Source: Candidula unifasciata (lineage: Eukaryota > Mollusca > Gastropoda > Stylommatophora > Geomitridae). Taken from it: a stretch of DNA of 64,000 nt. Both the position numbers and the translations under genes were made by a program. The stretch lies in contig CAJHNH020000231.1 of the NCBI GenBank assembly GCA_905116865.2, positions 15,001-79,000 of the forward strand, written 5' to 3'. The notes below the pieces were generated by a model. That model saw only the letters and a program-made list of their open reading frames with translations, had not been told where the DNA came from and ran no database searches. Of this stretch, positions 30,190 through 41,696 are shown in pieces; within the stretch, counting starts at the first letter, position 1; the number at the start of each line of letters is the position of its first letter.

Positions 30190-30395
30190 ACACACTATCC
30201 CCTTTGTGAGATGCAATTTTTTTCATTTTGAAGCCCCACCCTGGCTCTTGCCCGGCCATAAATATGGTCTAATAGCTGAACGCGGTTTCTGGGACCTCTC
30301 TACGGGTGATCCTCATTCACATGGTAACACTTTGTGTTATCAGGTGTTTATCGCTTGTGTGATGTCCTAGTGGGGTAAAATCTACTACTACTACA
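30190..30395 (+). mobile_element. Family F copy, tail (cta)n
   Basis: Blocks as in 23560-23745, ending 'ctactactactaca'. A possible 8-bp target duplication ggccagat lies at 30182-30189 and 30396-30403. Confidence 0.78.
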
Positions 30396-30399
30396 GGCC

Positions 30400-31060
30400 A
30401 GATCCAAAAGTATGGTGGTCAGCTTATATATCAAACAATCACTGCCTGTGCTTATCAGCATGGTGCATGATGATGATGATAAATCTTTATCAGGAAATAA
30501 ATTGAAGATTTGTAGTGTTGCCATGTCACTGATATTGTCATTTCCTGTATTTGATATTTAGTCATTACAATATGTTGCTAAAACTGGGGCTACATTTGAC
30601 CAGAATGTGTCTAACAATTGCTGCTGTATTACCTTTCTAAACAAATCTTGCCTTAAAATATTTCAGATATTCTCTTGTAGCTCTAGTTCAATAAGGAATT
30701 TTCGGTTGCTGTATAACTTCACATTTCTACAAACTAAACATGTGTTTTTCATTCATTTGTTTTAATTCTAATCGGCACAATTGTTTGTTCTGTCAGTATC
30801 ATTATTCATAAAATAATGTAAATGTATGCATGTGCACATATGTGTGTGTAATGTTTTGCACATATAGGAGTTACTGGTCAGCTGTATCTGTTCTGTATGT
30901 GCGTACCATTCTTGTTTTTAATATAATAAAATCTGGAGTGTTACTCATACAGATTTAATATCCAGTTTTGACTCTTTCTGTCCCAGGCAGTTGTTATGTT
31001 ATGTTTTAAACCACTGTCTTAATTACAAATATAACTTTTTTTTTCCCTCCTGGAAATTTG
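30400..31060. other. AT-rich stretch, nothing recognised
   Basis: Near 30966 'gactctttctgtcccaggcag' resembles a MITE end of the type at 59057. No gene. Confidence 0.45.
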
Positions 31061-31064
31061 GGTA

Positions 31065-31323
31065 TGCAGAAGATTAGGTCATATTTCACAGAAACAAAAA
31101 CAGTCCAATACAGAGGTTCAGGAAAGGCTACAAATGAAAAGAGAATTACTGAAATAAATAAAACAGAGACAATTGAAATACTTTGGCTACATTAAAAGAC
31201 ATAACACACTTTTAAAAACCATACTGGAGGAAAAGGTTGTAGGTAAGAAAGCAAGAGATGGGTAATGATACATGTGGGAGGACAACATAAGAGATGGATG
31301 GGCAGCAGTATGAAGGAGTGTAC
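31065..31323 (+). mobile_element. LINE 3'-end relic directly left of the 38-bp satellite
   Basis: Decayed coding traces (about 31180-31320): 'taaaagacataac', 'gtaggtaagaaagcaagag', 'tgggaggacaacataagagatggatgggcagcagtatg'. These correspond to K.GKRARG..MIQWEDNIRDGWAAV, a LINE C-terminal pattern. The right part continues after the array at 35456. Confidence 0.75.
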
Positions 31324-34300
31324 AGCCAGACAAGAGACTGAGCATGTTGGAGATTCATTGCACCAGGACAAGAGACTGAGCATGTTAGAGATTCATTGCA
31401 GCCAGACAAGAGACTGAGCATGTTGGAGATTCATTGCACCAGGACAAGAGACTGAGCATGTTGGAGATTCATTGCACCAGGACAAGAGACTGAGCATGTT
31501 AGAGATTCATTGCACCAGGACAAGAGACTGAGCATGTTAGAGATTCATTGCACCAGGACAAGAGACTGAGCATGTTAGAGATTCATTGCACCAGGACAAG
31601 AGACTGAGCATGTTAGAGATTCATTGCACCAGGACAAGAGACTGAGCATGTTCGAGATTCATTGCAGCCAGACAAGAGACTGAGCATGTTGGAGATTCAT
31701 TGCACCAGGACAAGAGAAGATTCATTGCAGCCAGACAAGAGACTGAGCATGTTGGAGATTCATTGCACCAGGACAAGAGACTGAGCATGTTGGAGATTCA
31801 TTGCACCAGGACAAGAGACTGAGCATGTTAGAGATTCATTGCAGCCAGACAAGAGACTGAAGATGTTGGAGATTCATTGCACCAGGACAAGAGACTGAGC
31901 ATGTTAGGATTCATTGCACCAGGATAAGAGACTGAGCATCTTAGAGATTCATTGCAACAGGACAAGAGACTGAGCATGTTGGAGATTCATTGCACCAGGA
32001 CAAGAGACTGAGCATGTTGGAGATTCATTGCAGCCAGACAAGAGACTGAGCATGTTGGAGATTCATTGCACCAGGACAAGAGACTGAGCATGTTGGAGAT
32101 TAATTGCAGCCAGACAAAAGACTGAGCATGTTAGAGATTCCTTGCAGCCAGACAAGAGACTGAGCATGTTGGAGATTCATTGCACCAGGACAAGAGACTG
32201 AGCATGTTAGAGATTCATTGCACCAGGATTAGAGACTGAGCATGTTGGAGATTCATTGCACCAGGACAAGAGACTGAGCATGTTGGAGATTCATTGCACC
32301 AGGACAAGAGACTGAGCATGTTGGAGATTCATTGCAACAGGACAAGAGACTGAGCATGTTGGAGATTCATTGCAGCCAGACAAGAGACTGAGCATGTTGG
32401 AGATTCATTGCAGCCAGACAAGAGACTGAGCATGTTGGAGATTCATTGCACCAGGACAAGAGACTGAGCATGTTGGAGATTCATTGCATCAGAACAAGAG
32501 ACTGAGCATGTTGGAGATTCATCGCAGCCAGACAAGAGACTGAGCATGTTGGAGATTCCGTGCACCAGGACAAGAGACTGAGCATGTTGGAGATTCATTG
32601 CAACAGGACAAGAGACTGAGCATGTTGGAGATTCATTGCAGCCAGACAAGAGACTGAGCATGTTGGAGATTCATTGCAGCCAGACAAGAGACTGAGCATG
32701 TTAGAGATTCATTGCACCAGGACAAGAGACTGAGCATGTTGGAGATTCATTGGACCAGGACAAGAAACTGAGAATGTTGGAGATTCATTGCAGCCAGACA
32801 AGAGACTGAGCATGTTAGAGATTCATTGCACCAGGACAAGAGACTGAGCATGTTGGAGATTCATTGCAGCCGGAACAAGAGACTGAGCATGTTGGAGATT
32901 CATTGCAGCCAGACAAGAAACTGAGCATGTTGGAGATTCATTGCACCAGGACAAGAGACTGAGCATGTTGGAGATTCATTGCAGCCAGACAAGAGACTGA
33001 GCATGTTAGAGATTCATTGCAGCCAGACAAGAGACTGAAGATGTTCGAGATTCATTGCACCAGGACAAGAGACTGAGCATGTTAGAGATTCATTGCACCA
33101 GGATAAGAGACTGAGCATGTTGGAGATTCATTGCACCAGGACAAGAGACTGAGCATGTTGGAGATTCCTTGCACCAGGACAAGAGACTGAGCATGTTGGA
33201 GATTCATTGCAGCCAGACAAGAGACTGAGTATGTTGGAGATTCATTGCACCAGGACAAGAGACTGAGCATGTTGGAGATTCATTGCAGCCAGACAAGAAA
33301 CTGAGCATGTTAGCATTGCAGCCAGACAAGAGACTGAAGATGTTGGAGATTCATTGCACCAGGACAAGAGACTGAAGATGTTGGAGATTCATTGCACCAG
33401 GACAAGAGACTGAGCATGTTAGAGATTCATTGCACCAGGATAAGAGACAGAGCATGTTGGAGATTCATTGCACCAGGACAAGATACTGAGCATGTTGGAG
33501 ATTCATCGCATCCAGACAAGAGACTGAGCATGTTGGAGATTCCTTGCACCAGGACAAGAGACTGAGCATGTTGGAGATTCATTGCACCAGGACAAGAGAC
33601 TGAGCATGTTGGAGATTCATTGCAGCCAGACAAGAGACTGAGCATGTTGGAGATTCATTGCAGCCAGACAAGAGACTGAGCATGTTAGAGATTCATTGCA
33701 CCAGGACAAGAGACTGAGCATGTTGGAGATTCATTGGACCAGGACAAGAAACTGAGCATGTTGGAGATTCATTGCAGCCAGACAAGAGACTGAGCATGTT
33801 AGGGATTCATTGCACCAGGACAAGAGACTGAGCATGTTGGAGATTTATTGCAGCCGGAACAAGAGACTGAGCATGTTGGAGATTCATTGCAGCCAGACAA
33901 GAAACTGAGCATGTTGGAGATTCATTGCAGCCGGACAAGAGACTGAACATGTTGGAGATTCATTGCAGCCGGAACAAGAAACTGAGCATGTTGGAGATTC
34001 ATTGCAGCCAGACAAGAGACTGAGCATGTTGGAGATTCATTGCACCAGGACAAGAGACTGAGCATGTTGGAGATTCATTGCACCAGGACAAGAGACTGAG
34101 CATGTTGGGGATTCATTGCACCAGGACAAGAGACTGAGCATGTTGGAGATTAATTGCAGCCAGACAAGAGACTGAGCATGTTAGAGATTCATTGCAGCCA
34201 GACAAGAGACTGAAGATGTTGGAGATTCATTGCACCAGGACAAGAGACTGAGCATGTTAGAGATTCATTGCACCAGGATAAGAGACTGAGCATGTTAGAG

Positions 34301-35455
34301 ATTCATTGCACCAGGACAAGAGACTGAGCATGTTGGAGATTCCTTGCACCAGGACAAGAGACTGAGCATGTTGGAGATTCATCGCAGCCAGACAAGAGAC
34401 TGAGCATGTTGGAGATTCCTTGCACCAAGACAAGAGACTGAGCATGTTGGAGATTCATTGCATCAGAACAAGAGACTGAGCATGTTGGAGATTCATTGCA
34501 GCCGGACAAGAGACTGAACATGTTGGAGATTCATTGCAGCCGGAACAAGAGACTGAGCATGTTGGAGATTCATTGCAGCAAGACAAGAGACTGAGCATGT
34601 TGGAGATTCATTGCACCAGGACAAGAGACTGAGCATGTTGGAGATTCATTGCACCAGGACAAGAGACTGAGCATGTTGGAGATTCATTGCACCAGGACAA
34701 GAGACTGAGCATGTTGGAGATTCATTGCAGCCAGACAAGAGACTGAGCATGTTAGAGATTTATTGCAGCCAGACAAGAGACTGAAGATGTTGGAGATTCA
34801 TTGCACCAGGACAAGAGACTGAGCATGTTAGAGATTCATTGCACCAGGACAAGAGACTGAGCATGTTAGAGATTCATTGCACCAGGACAAGAGACTGAGC
34901 ATGTTGGAGATTCCTTGCACCAGGACAAGAGACTGAGCATGTTGGAGATTCATCGCAGCCAGACAAGAGACTGAGCATGTTGGAGATTCCTTGCACCAGG
35001 ACAAGAGACTGAGCATGTTGGAGATTCATTGCCTCATGTCAAGAGACTGAGCATGTTGGAGATTCATCGCAGCCAGACAAGAGACTGAGCATGTTGGAGA
35101 TTCCTTGCACCAGGACAAGAGACTGAGCATGTTGGAGATTCATTGCCTCAGGTCAAGAGACTGAGCATGTTGGAGATTCATTACAGCTAGACAAGAGACT
35201 GAGCAAGTTGGAGATTCATTGCACCAGGACAAGAGACTGAACATGTTGGAGATTTATTGCACCAGGACAAGAGACTGAGCATGTTGGAGATTCATTGCAC
35301 CAGGACAAGAGACTGAGCATGTTGGAGATTCATTGCACCAGGACAAGAGACTGAACATGTTGGAGATTCATTGCACCAGGACAAGAGACTGAGCATGTTG
35401 GAGATTCATTGCAGCCGGAGAAGAGACTGAGCATGTTGGAGATTCATTGCAGCCA
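31324..35455. repeat. 38-bp satellite array, about 108 copies (4.1 kb)
   Basis: Unit 'gagactgagcatgttggaga' + 'ttcattgcaccaggacaa', with a frequent variant 'gcagccagacaa'. The two variants alternate irregularly; some blocks of several units recur (around 32000-33000 and 33300-34600), so larger duplications occurred. Interrupted by rare short deletions (for example at 31718 and 33312). Confidence 0.97.
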
Positions 35456-35655
35456 ATCTTCATTGTGGAGATGGCACCCGATTTATTGATTGATACTTAA
35501 TTTCATAAGCTTATCCATATCCTCTCATATGCTTGTTATTTAACTTAGTTAAACTTACTTCTCTACCATACATCTGTTATTTAACTTCATTTCCCAGTCA
35601 TTTATTATATCAAAACACATAACTTGAAAGTGGTCGGGAATGAAAAAAAGGCGAA
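35456..35655. other. Right remainder of the satellite-bearing LINE tail, then AT-rich sequence
   Basis: 'caatcttcattgtggagatggcacccgattta' matches 36731-36765 and completes the element. After it nothing is recognised. Confidence 0.7.
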
Positions 35656-35664
35656 GACAAGTTT

Positions 35665-35925
35665 GTGGTGTTTGTTACCATGGTGAAGTGGTCAGCCGTT
35701 TGCCTTACGCTCTGAAGGTCGTGGGTTCAATTCTCAGCGGCCTCATTCTGTTCACGAGTGCAGTTTTTACGGAGATCCCTGGGGATCGTTGCCGGAGCTA
35801 TGGAGTTGGTGCTCTCTGTGATGCGCTCTGCGGGCAGCTAGCCGTTCTGCAGGGAGAGACCGAGACATATGGGATAAAACCCGGTGCAATGAAGTCGACC
35901 CTCTTCACTTTAACCTTTAGCATTT
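35665..35925 (+). mobile_element. tRNA-derived SINE, family G
   Basis: A box 'tggtgaagtgg', B box 'gggttcaattc', then a body shared with 41697-41868 and 53450-53885 ('cggagttggtgctctgtg', 'gccgttctgc', 'tatgggataaaacc', 'ggtgcaatgaagtcgaccctct'). Confidence 0.9.
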
Positions 35926-36123
35926 AACAAACAACAGACAATTTTGTAGACAGGGTTAATCAGTACTGTAAGATCCTGTTGTATTTTGGGTGCCTCCGTT
36001 TGCATTTATCTGTTTATTACTGTACATAGCTGATTGTTTACCAGAAAAAAAATAAATCATAACATTGACAGAAAAAAAAATCTCTCATTCTTTGTATGTA
36101 TTTGTGCTTACCGAAATTATGAG

Positions 36124-36395
36124 GTCAAAGCAAGTAAAAAGCAAAGGACACTTTTCCCACGCCTTTAGGCATATAGGGCTAGAACTATATTTTATAGACC
36201 AACGGCACAAGATGGGTGATGGGGGCAGCACTGGCTGCCTCTACTTCCCAGGACTGTACATGGTACCCACTCAAGACTAGGTCGACCTGAGAGGGAAGGT
36301 CGTTTTTTTTAAGAACAGTCCGTCTCCGACAAGGAGCGAAGCCACGACCTTCCGATCCGCGGCGCGCGCGCCTAGCCGCTCTGCCACGGCGTCTC
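36124..36395 (-). mobile_element. tRNA-derived SINE, family A, with 13-bp target duplication
   Basis: The - strand begins 'gacgccgtggcagagcggct' (A box) and 'gaaggtcgtggcttcgctcc' (B box). Flanked by ccgaaattatgag at 36111-36123 and 36396-36408. Confidence 0.93.
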
Positions 36396-36408
36396 CCGAA
36401 ATTATGAG

Positions 36409-36600
36409 TGCTGGGACTATATTTTATAGACCATCACACAGACACACCTTTGCTTCCCAGGACTTGTACCTGGTACCCACTCAAGGCGAGGTCGACCTCA
36501 GAGTCAAGATCATTTCTGAAAAAAAAAAAATCCAGCTTCATCAGAACCCGAACCCACAGCCTCCAATCCGCAGCTGAGCGTCTAGCGGAAATATACTGGC
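36409..36600 (-). mobile_element. Family A SINE, second copy, side by side
   Basis: Starts directly at the right target duplication of the previous copy. Tail end shortened; tRNA head at about 36545-36600 decayed. Confidence 0.82.
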
Positions 36601-36604
36601 GGAT

Positions 36605-36765
36605 TAATTTGAATGCAAGAGAGCAATATGTAGACAATGATACAAATGGGAGGACTGTAACAATAGATGGACAGACAGCAGTCTGAGAGTGTATAACCAA
36701 GACAAAAGACAGAGCCTGTTGGAGATCTACTGTAGCCAACTTTTATTGTGGGCATCACCTGATTG
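36605..36765 (+). mobile_element. LINE 3'-end relic: unexpanded form of the 38-bp satellite locus
   Basis: Holds, in order, 'atgatacaaatgggaggac', 'agatggacagacagcagtctg', 'agtgtataaccaagacaaaag', 'gcctgttggagatctactg', 'tagccaacttttattgtggg'. Thus one copy of the unit sits between the same flanks that border the 4.1-kb array. Confidence 0.85.
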
Positions 36766-36920
36766 ACTGAAAACAAAATTGTGGCTGAGTGTTGCTTTAG
36801 CTCATTAGGAAAGTACAGATTACTGAGACCGGAACCTAAGGTGATGAATCTAAGGAGGGATGGCATTAGACTTGCTACCTCAGACAACGGCAAACATTAG
36901 GAATGTTGAATTAAGAATTA

Positions 36921-37038
36921 TTAACTCTTTAAGTCCCAGAGGGTTTAGCATGACAGGCCCAAGGGGTAGTCAAAAGAGACTAAAATCAGGCAGTAACCTA
37001 TGAACGTATGATGCGTTCCTTGGGACTAGAAGAGTTAA
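36921..37038 (+). mobile_element. TTAA MITE, family M, copy 4
   Basis: TTAA at 36921-36924 and 37035-37038; ends ctctttaagtccc and gggactagaagag. Internal deletion of about 25 bp compared with copy 3. Confidence 0.88.
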
Positions 37039-37039
37039 C

Positions 37040-37235
37040 AATCGACATCATCGCATTTTGGACACTCCCATAAGCGCTCTGTGTCCATCTTTAGCAGCAA
37101 GCCAGGAGTTCAAATTCCGATGGTATCAATAACTGTCTTGGTGTACATCCGTCTCGCCTCTCCCTTGAGGTTGAGCGTCGGACAGACCCCCTGGTAACCC
37201 CTCACAGCGCCATTCTCTTCGGACCGTTATCACCT
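37040..37235 (+). mobile_element. RNase H LINE 3'-end relic
   Basis: 'tttggacactcccataagcg', 'ccatctttagcagcaagcc', 'cgatggtatcaataactgtc', 'cagaccccctggtaacc'. Reverse complement of the sense strand of 4033-4375. Confidence 0.65.
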
Positions 37236-37784
37236 ATTTGTACCTCCGCACACACATCTACAAAGAGTCGCTTGAGTGCCTATGTTTCACTGGGAAGTGA
37301 GAGAGAAAAAGGAAGCAGGAAATGAAGAGGAATAAGACAGAAAGAGAAAGATGGTGACTGACTGACAACTTGGTGCAAACATTAGAAAGATGCAGTCATC
37401 AGACCAATTTCTAAAAGATTATATGCTGTATTTACTAGGCAGAATAAAGTAGCTACCCTTCTGGTGGGTATTGAACCGTTGTCTTCCTCCCTGTGGGTCC
37501 CAGTGCCATGCTGTGGAAATGGGGCGGTGGGGGGGGGAGGGGAGGTGAGAGAATAGACCCACCGCCTTTCTAACACGCTTGTCACACAAAACGACTAATT
37601 ATCGGAGTGCATCTATCTGAACAGTGTGCATACAAATAAACCAGATCTGTTTTTCTTTTCTTTTTTTTTAAATATCAATAACCATGAATTGTAAACCCTT
37701 TGGCTCGGTACTACGGATATCGCCACACTTCGGCCTTGATTCCATGATAGAAACTATGACTTTGGGAGAAATGTAGCTATTCTG

Positions 37785-37922
37785 CCTACCCCCGGGCGTG
37801 AACCCGGACCACAAGCAGTTCGTCATCTTGTCGAGCGCGCTAGCTCAGTTGGTTAAACCTGACTGCGCGCTCGACAGGATGACGAAATGCGCAGTCAGGT
37901 TTAACCAACTGAGCTAGCGCGC
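37785..37922 (-). mobile_element. tRNA-like SINE head with internal snap-back duplication
   Basis: The - strand reads 'gcgctagctcagttggttaa' (A box 'tagctcagttgg') and, after the inverted copy, 'ggtccgggttcacgcccggg' (B box). Arms 37835-37868 and 37889-37922 are perfect 34-nt inverted repeats with a 20-nt loop. A second pair (37821-37840 and 37865-37884) is also inverted, with one mismatch. Confidence 0.85.
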
Positions 37923-37924
37923 CA

Positions 37925-38035
37925 GGCAAACCAGATCTGTAAAATGGATGCGCATGCAAAATTCAAGTTCCGAAACAAGACCAAAGTCCAGAGATTGACT
38001 GTTGTGGAAAAAAACCCTGTGTACGGTTATTTCAG
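37925..38035 (+). mobile_element. Family D fragment
   Basis: 'aaaccagatctgtaaaatgg', 'caagaccaaagtccag'. Also present in part at 37600-37655, so the tRNA-like segment appears to have landed in a D copy. Confidence 0.55.
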
Positions 38036-38044
38036 TCATTATAA

Positions 38045-38255
38045 ATCATCCCCTTGTAGGATGCAATTGTTCGTTATTTTGAAGCCCCCACCCTGGCTGT
38101 TGCCGGGGACCCTAATATAACGCAACGGTTGAATGGGGATTCGGGGACCTCTCTACGGGTGATTCTGCTCCCCATGGTAGCACTTTGTGTCACCGGGTGT
38201 TTATTGCTTGTGTGATGTCCTGGTGGGGTACAACTTACCTACCTACCTGTGTACG
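38045..38255 (+). mobile_element. Family F copy, tail (cta/cc)n
   Basis: 'gcaattgttcgttattttgaagc', 'cactttgtgtcaccgggtg', then 'cttacctacctacc'. Confidence 0.8.
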
Positions 38256-38675
38256 GTCAACTTCTGGTTATAATGAGCTTCAACTGACCAGGCAGTAGTT
38301 TTTTCGTTGAGATACCTTCGTTAAGTGATTTTTGTGTATTCATCATCATCATCCTCATACACCACTTCTACCGTTATGTCGGGGGGAGGAAAATGTTTTG
38401 TGTTTTCGTGTTTGTAAATCTAACATTGTGTATTCATGTCAAATATTGATATAGACTTTCTAGCCGCGACGTTTTTTTGTCGTTTGTGACTGTAATATTG
38501 GAAAGCTGACTAGTTACATTTTTAGTTTGGTTTGATATATTTTTCATGCACAATGGCTTTCAATCAAGCGACTGGCGAGATGGATTGCTGCTAGACACAC
38601 ATAACAGTCACATCCAACATTTGTTCTCTTCGGATAGTCCATGCCTGACACCAGGTTGTAGCCTAGTAAAGCCTA

Positions 38676-38815
38676 GTTTTTTTTTTTTTTTTTTGCATTT
38701 GTCTTGCGCTTGCAAAGCCATCCGAGAAGCGCAAGACAAATGCAGAAAACCACGGCACTGGGCCACAACCCTGTAACAGTGAGACGACACAAGAAGAAGA
38801 CGAAGAAGAAGTCCA
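38676..38815 (+). repeat. Poly-T next to a 17-bp hairpin and a GAAGAC/GAAGAA tail
   Basis: T run 38677-38694; arms gcatttgtcttgcgctt (38695-38711) and its exact reverse complement (38727-38743), loop 15 nt. The tail 'gtgagacgacacaagaagaag' looks like a retroposon 3' end. Confidence 0.75.
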
Positions 38816-39154
38816 TGTCGAAAGGCGCTTGTAATAATGCTGGCTGCTTTCAGTATTGCTAGTTTCTATCCTGGCTTCCAGTCTAGGGTTTCTACATTCT
38901 AGCTACCACTGCTGCACACGTGCACAGCTACCAACTTGGGAACAAACACAACCATCTACAATAAATAACGCAGAACGGCGCTAAGATTTCGATTTTAATT
39001 CTGCCAGTTTAATCGTCCCGATTCTCACACTCTATTCAGTCACCGTTTATTAGGTCATAGCCATAGCTGCTCGCTTTCACAAGAATCCTACAGTGATCAT
39101 TAACACGATGTTTAGTACATTTAATCACAACCATCTTCCTCGAACTCTGGTACC

Positions 39155-39485
39155 AAAATGAACAAGAGCCAATCTCGGGCTTTTTCTCGTTCATCTCCGA
39201 GTATCCCAATGCCGCTATCTCTGCGTGGGTTTTCTGTTCGGCTTGCGTGCAAAGCACGGTCATCGTTGGTAGTCGTGTCTCTCTCCCCAACCATTTGTCT
39301 GGTGTACTTTCCGTCAGTTCTGACACAGATGATCATCCATGTACCCATGTCAAACTGTCCAGCAGCTTCTCTCTCTGTTTTCCTCTGCCTCATTTTTCCT
39401 CCAACTTTCCCACCGCCAGGATGCACTCCAGTTTTCTCCTTCTCATGACATGAGCAAAGAATGTCGATTGTCTCCTCCTGATGTG
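39155..39485 (-). mobile_element. LINE 3'-end relic, family L3
   Basis: The - strand has 'caaagaatgtcg' region reversed, 'GGKVGGKMRQRKTEREA' and 'WMIICVRTDGKYTRQMVGERD', alike in layout to 29515-29780. Confidence 0.68.
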
Positions 39486-39872
39486 TCTTTCACTGGTTGA
39501 TGAAGTCAATAACACACTGGCCGCATTACTTTCCATGATATCTCCTAGCAACTATTTATGGCTAAATTGACATGAGTTTATTTATTTTTTAAATCTACTA
39601 TGATTTGGTTATAAAACCACGAATTCCGGGGCTGCAGGCAAACGTTTAGCCACTGCACCACTACGACGGCTCCACAGTTTTAAGCAAAAGTAAACACAAT
39701 CTGATGCTCTCATTGTATAAATTTTATTCATAGTTCTTCTAAGAACTTTAAAACATACATTAATACTGCATGAATTCTGAGTGATATACATTTTTGAAAA
39801 TAAATGTTAGTCTGTGTACAACAAAAATGAGTAACCTAAATTTAGTGAAAGCATCTGTGGTACAATACGACT

Positions 39873-40016
39873 TGACTCTTTGAGTTCCAAAGATCGCATT
39901 ACACGTTCATAGGTCCTACCTTGAAGCCCAATTAACGCATGATGCGTCGATAGTATATCTCTCTTTACTACCACTTGTGCCTATGATGCTAAACCCACTA
40001 GGATTCAGAGAGTTAA
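39873..40016 (-). mobile_element. TTAA MITE, family M, copy 5
   Basis: Same orientation as copy 1 ('cctatgatgctaaaccc' inside); right target TTAA 40013-40016, left decayed. Confidence 0.82.
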
Positions 40017-40184
40017 TCATAAAATCTTAAAGAGCAACAGTTTTTATTTAGCACTTTAGGGAAAGAGTAAATCTGGAAAATTCTTTGACATAAGAAACGA
40101 TTTATGAAAAGAAAGATAGGGGAAGACTCATTCTTTGCGTTCACCGGTTGTAAACTCTGGCGAAAAGTTCTATTTGTTCGTCCA

Positions 40185-40325
40185 TTTCTGGACTTTAGTC
40201 TTGTTCCGGAACCTGAGTTTGCCTGTCACGTTCATTATACAGGTCTAGCTTAACAATATGCAGACTGTTGGTTCTTCATCTCACAGGCAGATGCACTCCA
40301 GCTCCCAAGGAAACACTCATAATTA
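40185..40325 (-). mobile_element. Family D copy, reversed
   Basis: 'ttctggactttagtcttgttccggaac', 'cagactgttggttctt', 'caggcagatgcactcc'. Confidence 0.65.
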
Positions 40326-40679
40326 ATCGCCGTTTACGAGATGATGGTTGTGGGGCAGTAAGTATATTCGTTTGTCCCCAAAATAGGGCCATGGATCCCA
40401 CACAGGGGGAGGGAAGGATAACTAGAGAACATTCTTAACAGCCTGGTATAACGACATAGATAGATGTCAACAAACGAGTTGAGACTCGCTGTTAGAGATG
40501 GCAAGATGTAAGGAAGGATTTGATAATGATGGTGAATGAATATTCCTATTTTGCCCTTCAAAAATCTTGTCTCCATATTCTTGGATTGAGTTAGACGAAC
40601 AAATACATGAAATTAATTGCTATGAAACACACCCGAAGAAGCATTTGAAGAAGCATTAATAACTCTTTCACTAATTATC

Positions 40680-41592
40680 ATCACAAATGTCTTAGAAGAA
40701 AAATACAAAATCTTCGCAGGACAGATTTAAGATCCAATACGCAAATAAGACAAGAGACCAAGCAGGACAATGTATCAAATTTTATAAGAAAGCGCCGCTG
40801 GAACTACATCGGCCATGCACTCAAATTGGATAAGACCAGACTATCCCATCAAGCCCTTACATGGACACTGAAATGGACTTCCAGTGAACTGACTTCCAGA
40901 GGCAAATTTTTTGCTTCTGCCGGACGGTGGCCAGGGCATTTTTGCTCCATTTGTAGACTGGATATAGTTTCGTCGCCCAGCTTTTGAGTTGAATGCATGG
41001 CGTGACACTGTGAGCTGCGGGTTGCATTTGGAATGTTTTTTTTTAAAACTGTGACCAACGTGGTTGTGTGAATTGTAGATTCAGAAAATGGCGCGATGCC
41101 TGTCATGCAATGTTGGTGGTGCCCGTATGTGATTAAATTGATCGCGTGGGCAACTGCTGATCTGTTGGCGACAAGTTCTGCTATCATCAATGATGAACTG
41201 CATTTCTAATGTTGGACGGTTTGTGTTTGCACTTCGGATGGCTACAGTATGCTTTAATGCAGGTGTATACTAGATATGCTGAGACAGCAGTCTGTCAATC
41301 TTTCCACAAGGGACTGTGATAAACATTGTGCGTGTTTTTCGTTGGCACAGGAGCGGAGCAAAGATGGGGTGACCCGTTTGCCATGAAGCTGAAACTAAGA
41401 CTACCAGACTACCAGACTGCCAGACTGGAATGGAAAAGAAATCGGAAAAGACCAAGTGAGATCCTGCGTAGAACCATCATCAGCAAAGGCTCAACCATGA
41501 GCCTAACAAACATCCAAGACCTAAAACAGGTGGCAAAGAACCGCCAGACAGGGAGAGCTATGACCTCTGCCCTATACGCCGCACTAGGCTGA
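40680..41592 (+). mobile_element. LINE C-terminal relic, family L2, split by a retroposon
   Basis: 40680-40866 encodes IRKRRWNYIGHALKLDKTRLSHQ-type sequence. 41435-41592 continues with KRPSEILRRTIISK, NIQDLKQVAKNRQTGR and a stop. The uninterrupted order is shown by 21845-22095. The polyprotein end is typical of non-LTR retrotransposons (RRW.YIGH..K, KR.RP.EILRRT). Confidence 0.85.
40878..41423 (+). mobile_element. Family H retroposon inserted in the L2 LINE, with 11-bp target duplication
   Basis: About 546 bp. Flanked by actgaaatgga (40867-40877) and actggaatgga (41424-41434). 3' part ('gatgaactgcatttctaatg', 'ggtgacccgtttgccatgaag', 'actaagactaccagac') recurs at 42080-42420 and 52380-52630. 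Ends in a simple repeat of 'ctaccaga'. Confidence 0.82.
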
Positions 41593-41696
41593 AGATGAAA
41601 GACTAACTAACTAATTACCATCATCATGTGCCCTGCCAGATGGCGTAGGCGCTCATGTCTCTCCACAAATCCCAGTCCTTGATATTCGGAATGAAT

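Noticed and set aside
31192..35016. Many 60-70 codon frames (- strand) with CNESPTCSVSC
   Set aside because: All are readings of the 38-bp satellite.
31324..35455. CRISPR-like array
   Set aside because: Head-to-tail repeats without unique spacers, in a eukaryotic genome. The same holds for the other arrays.
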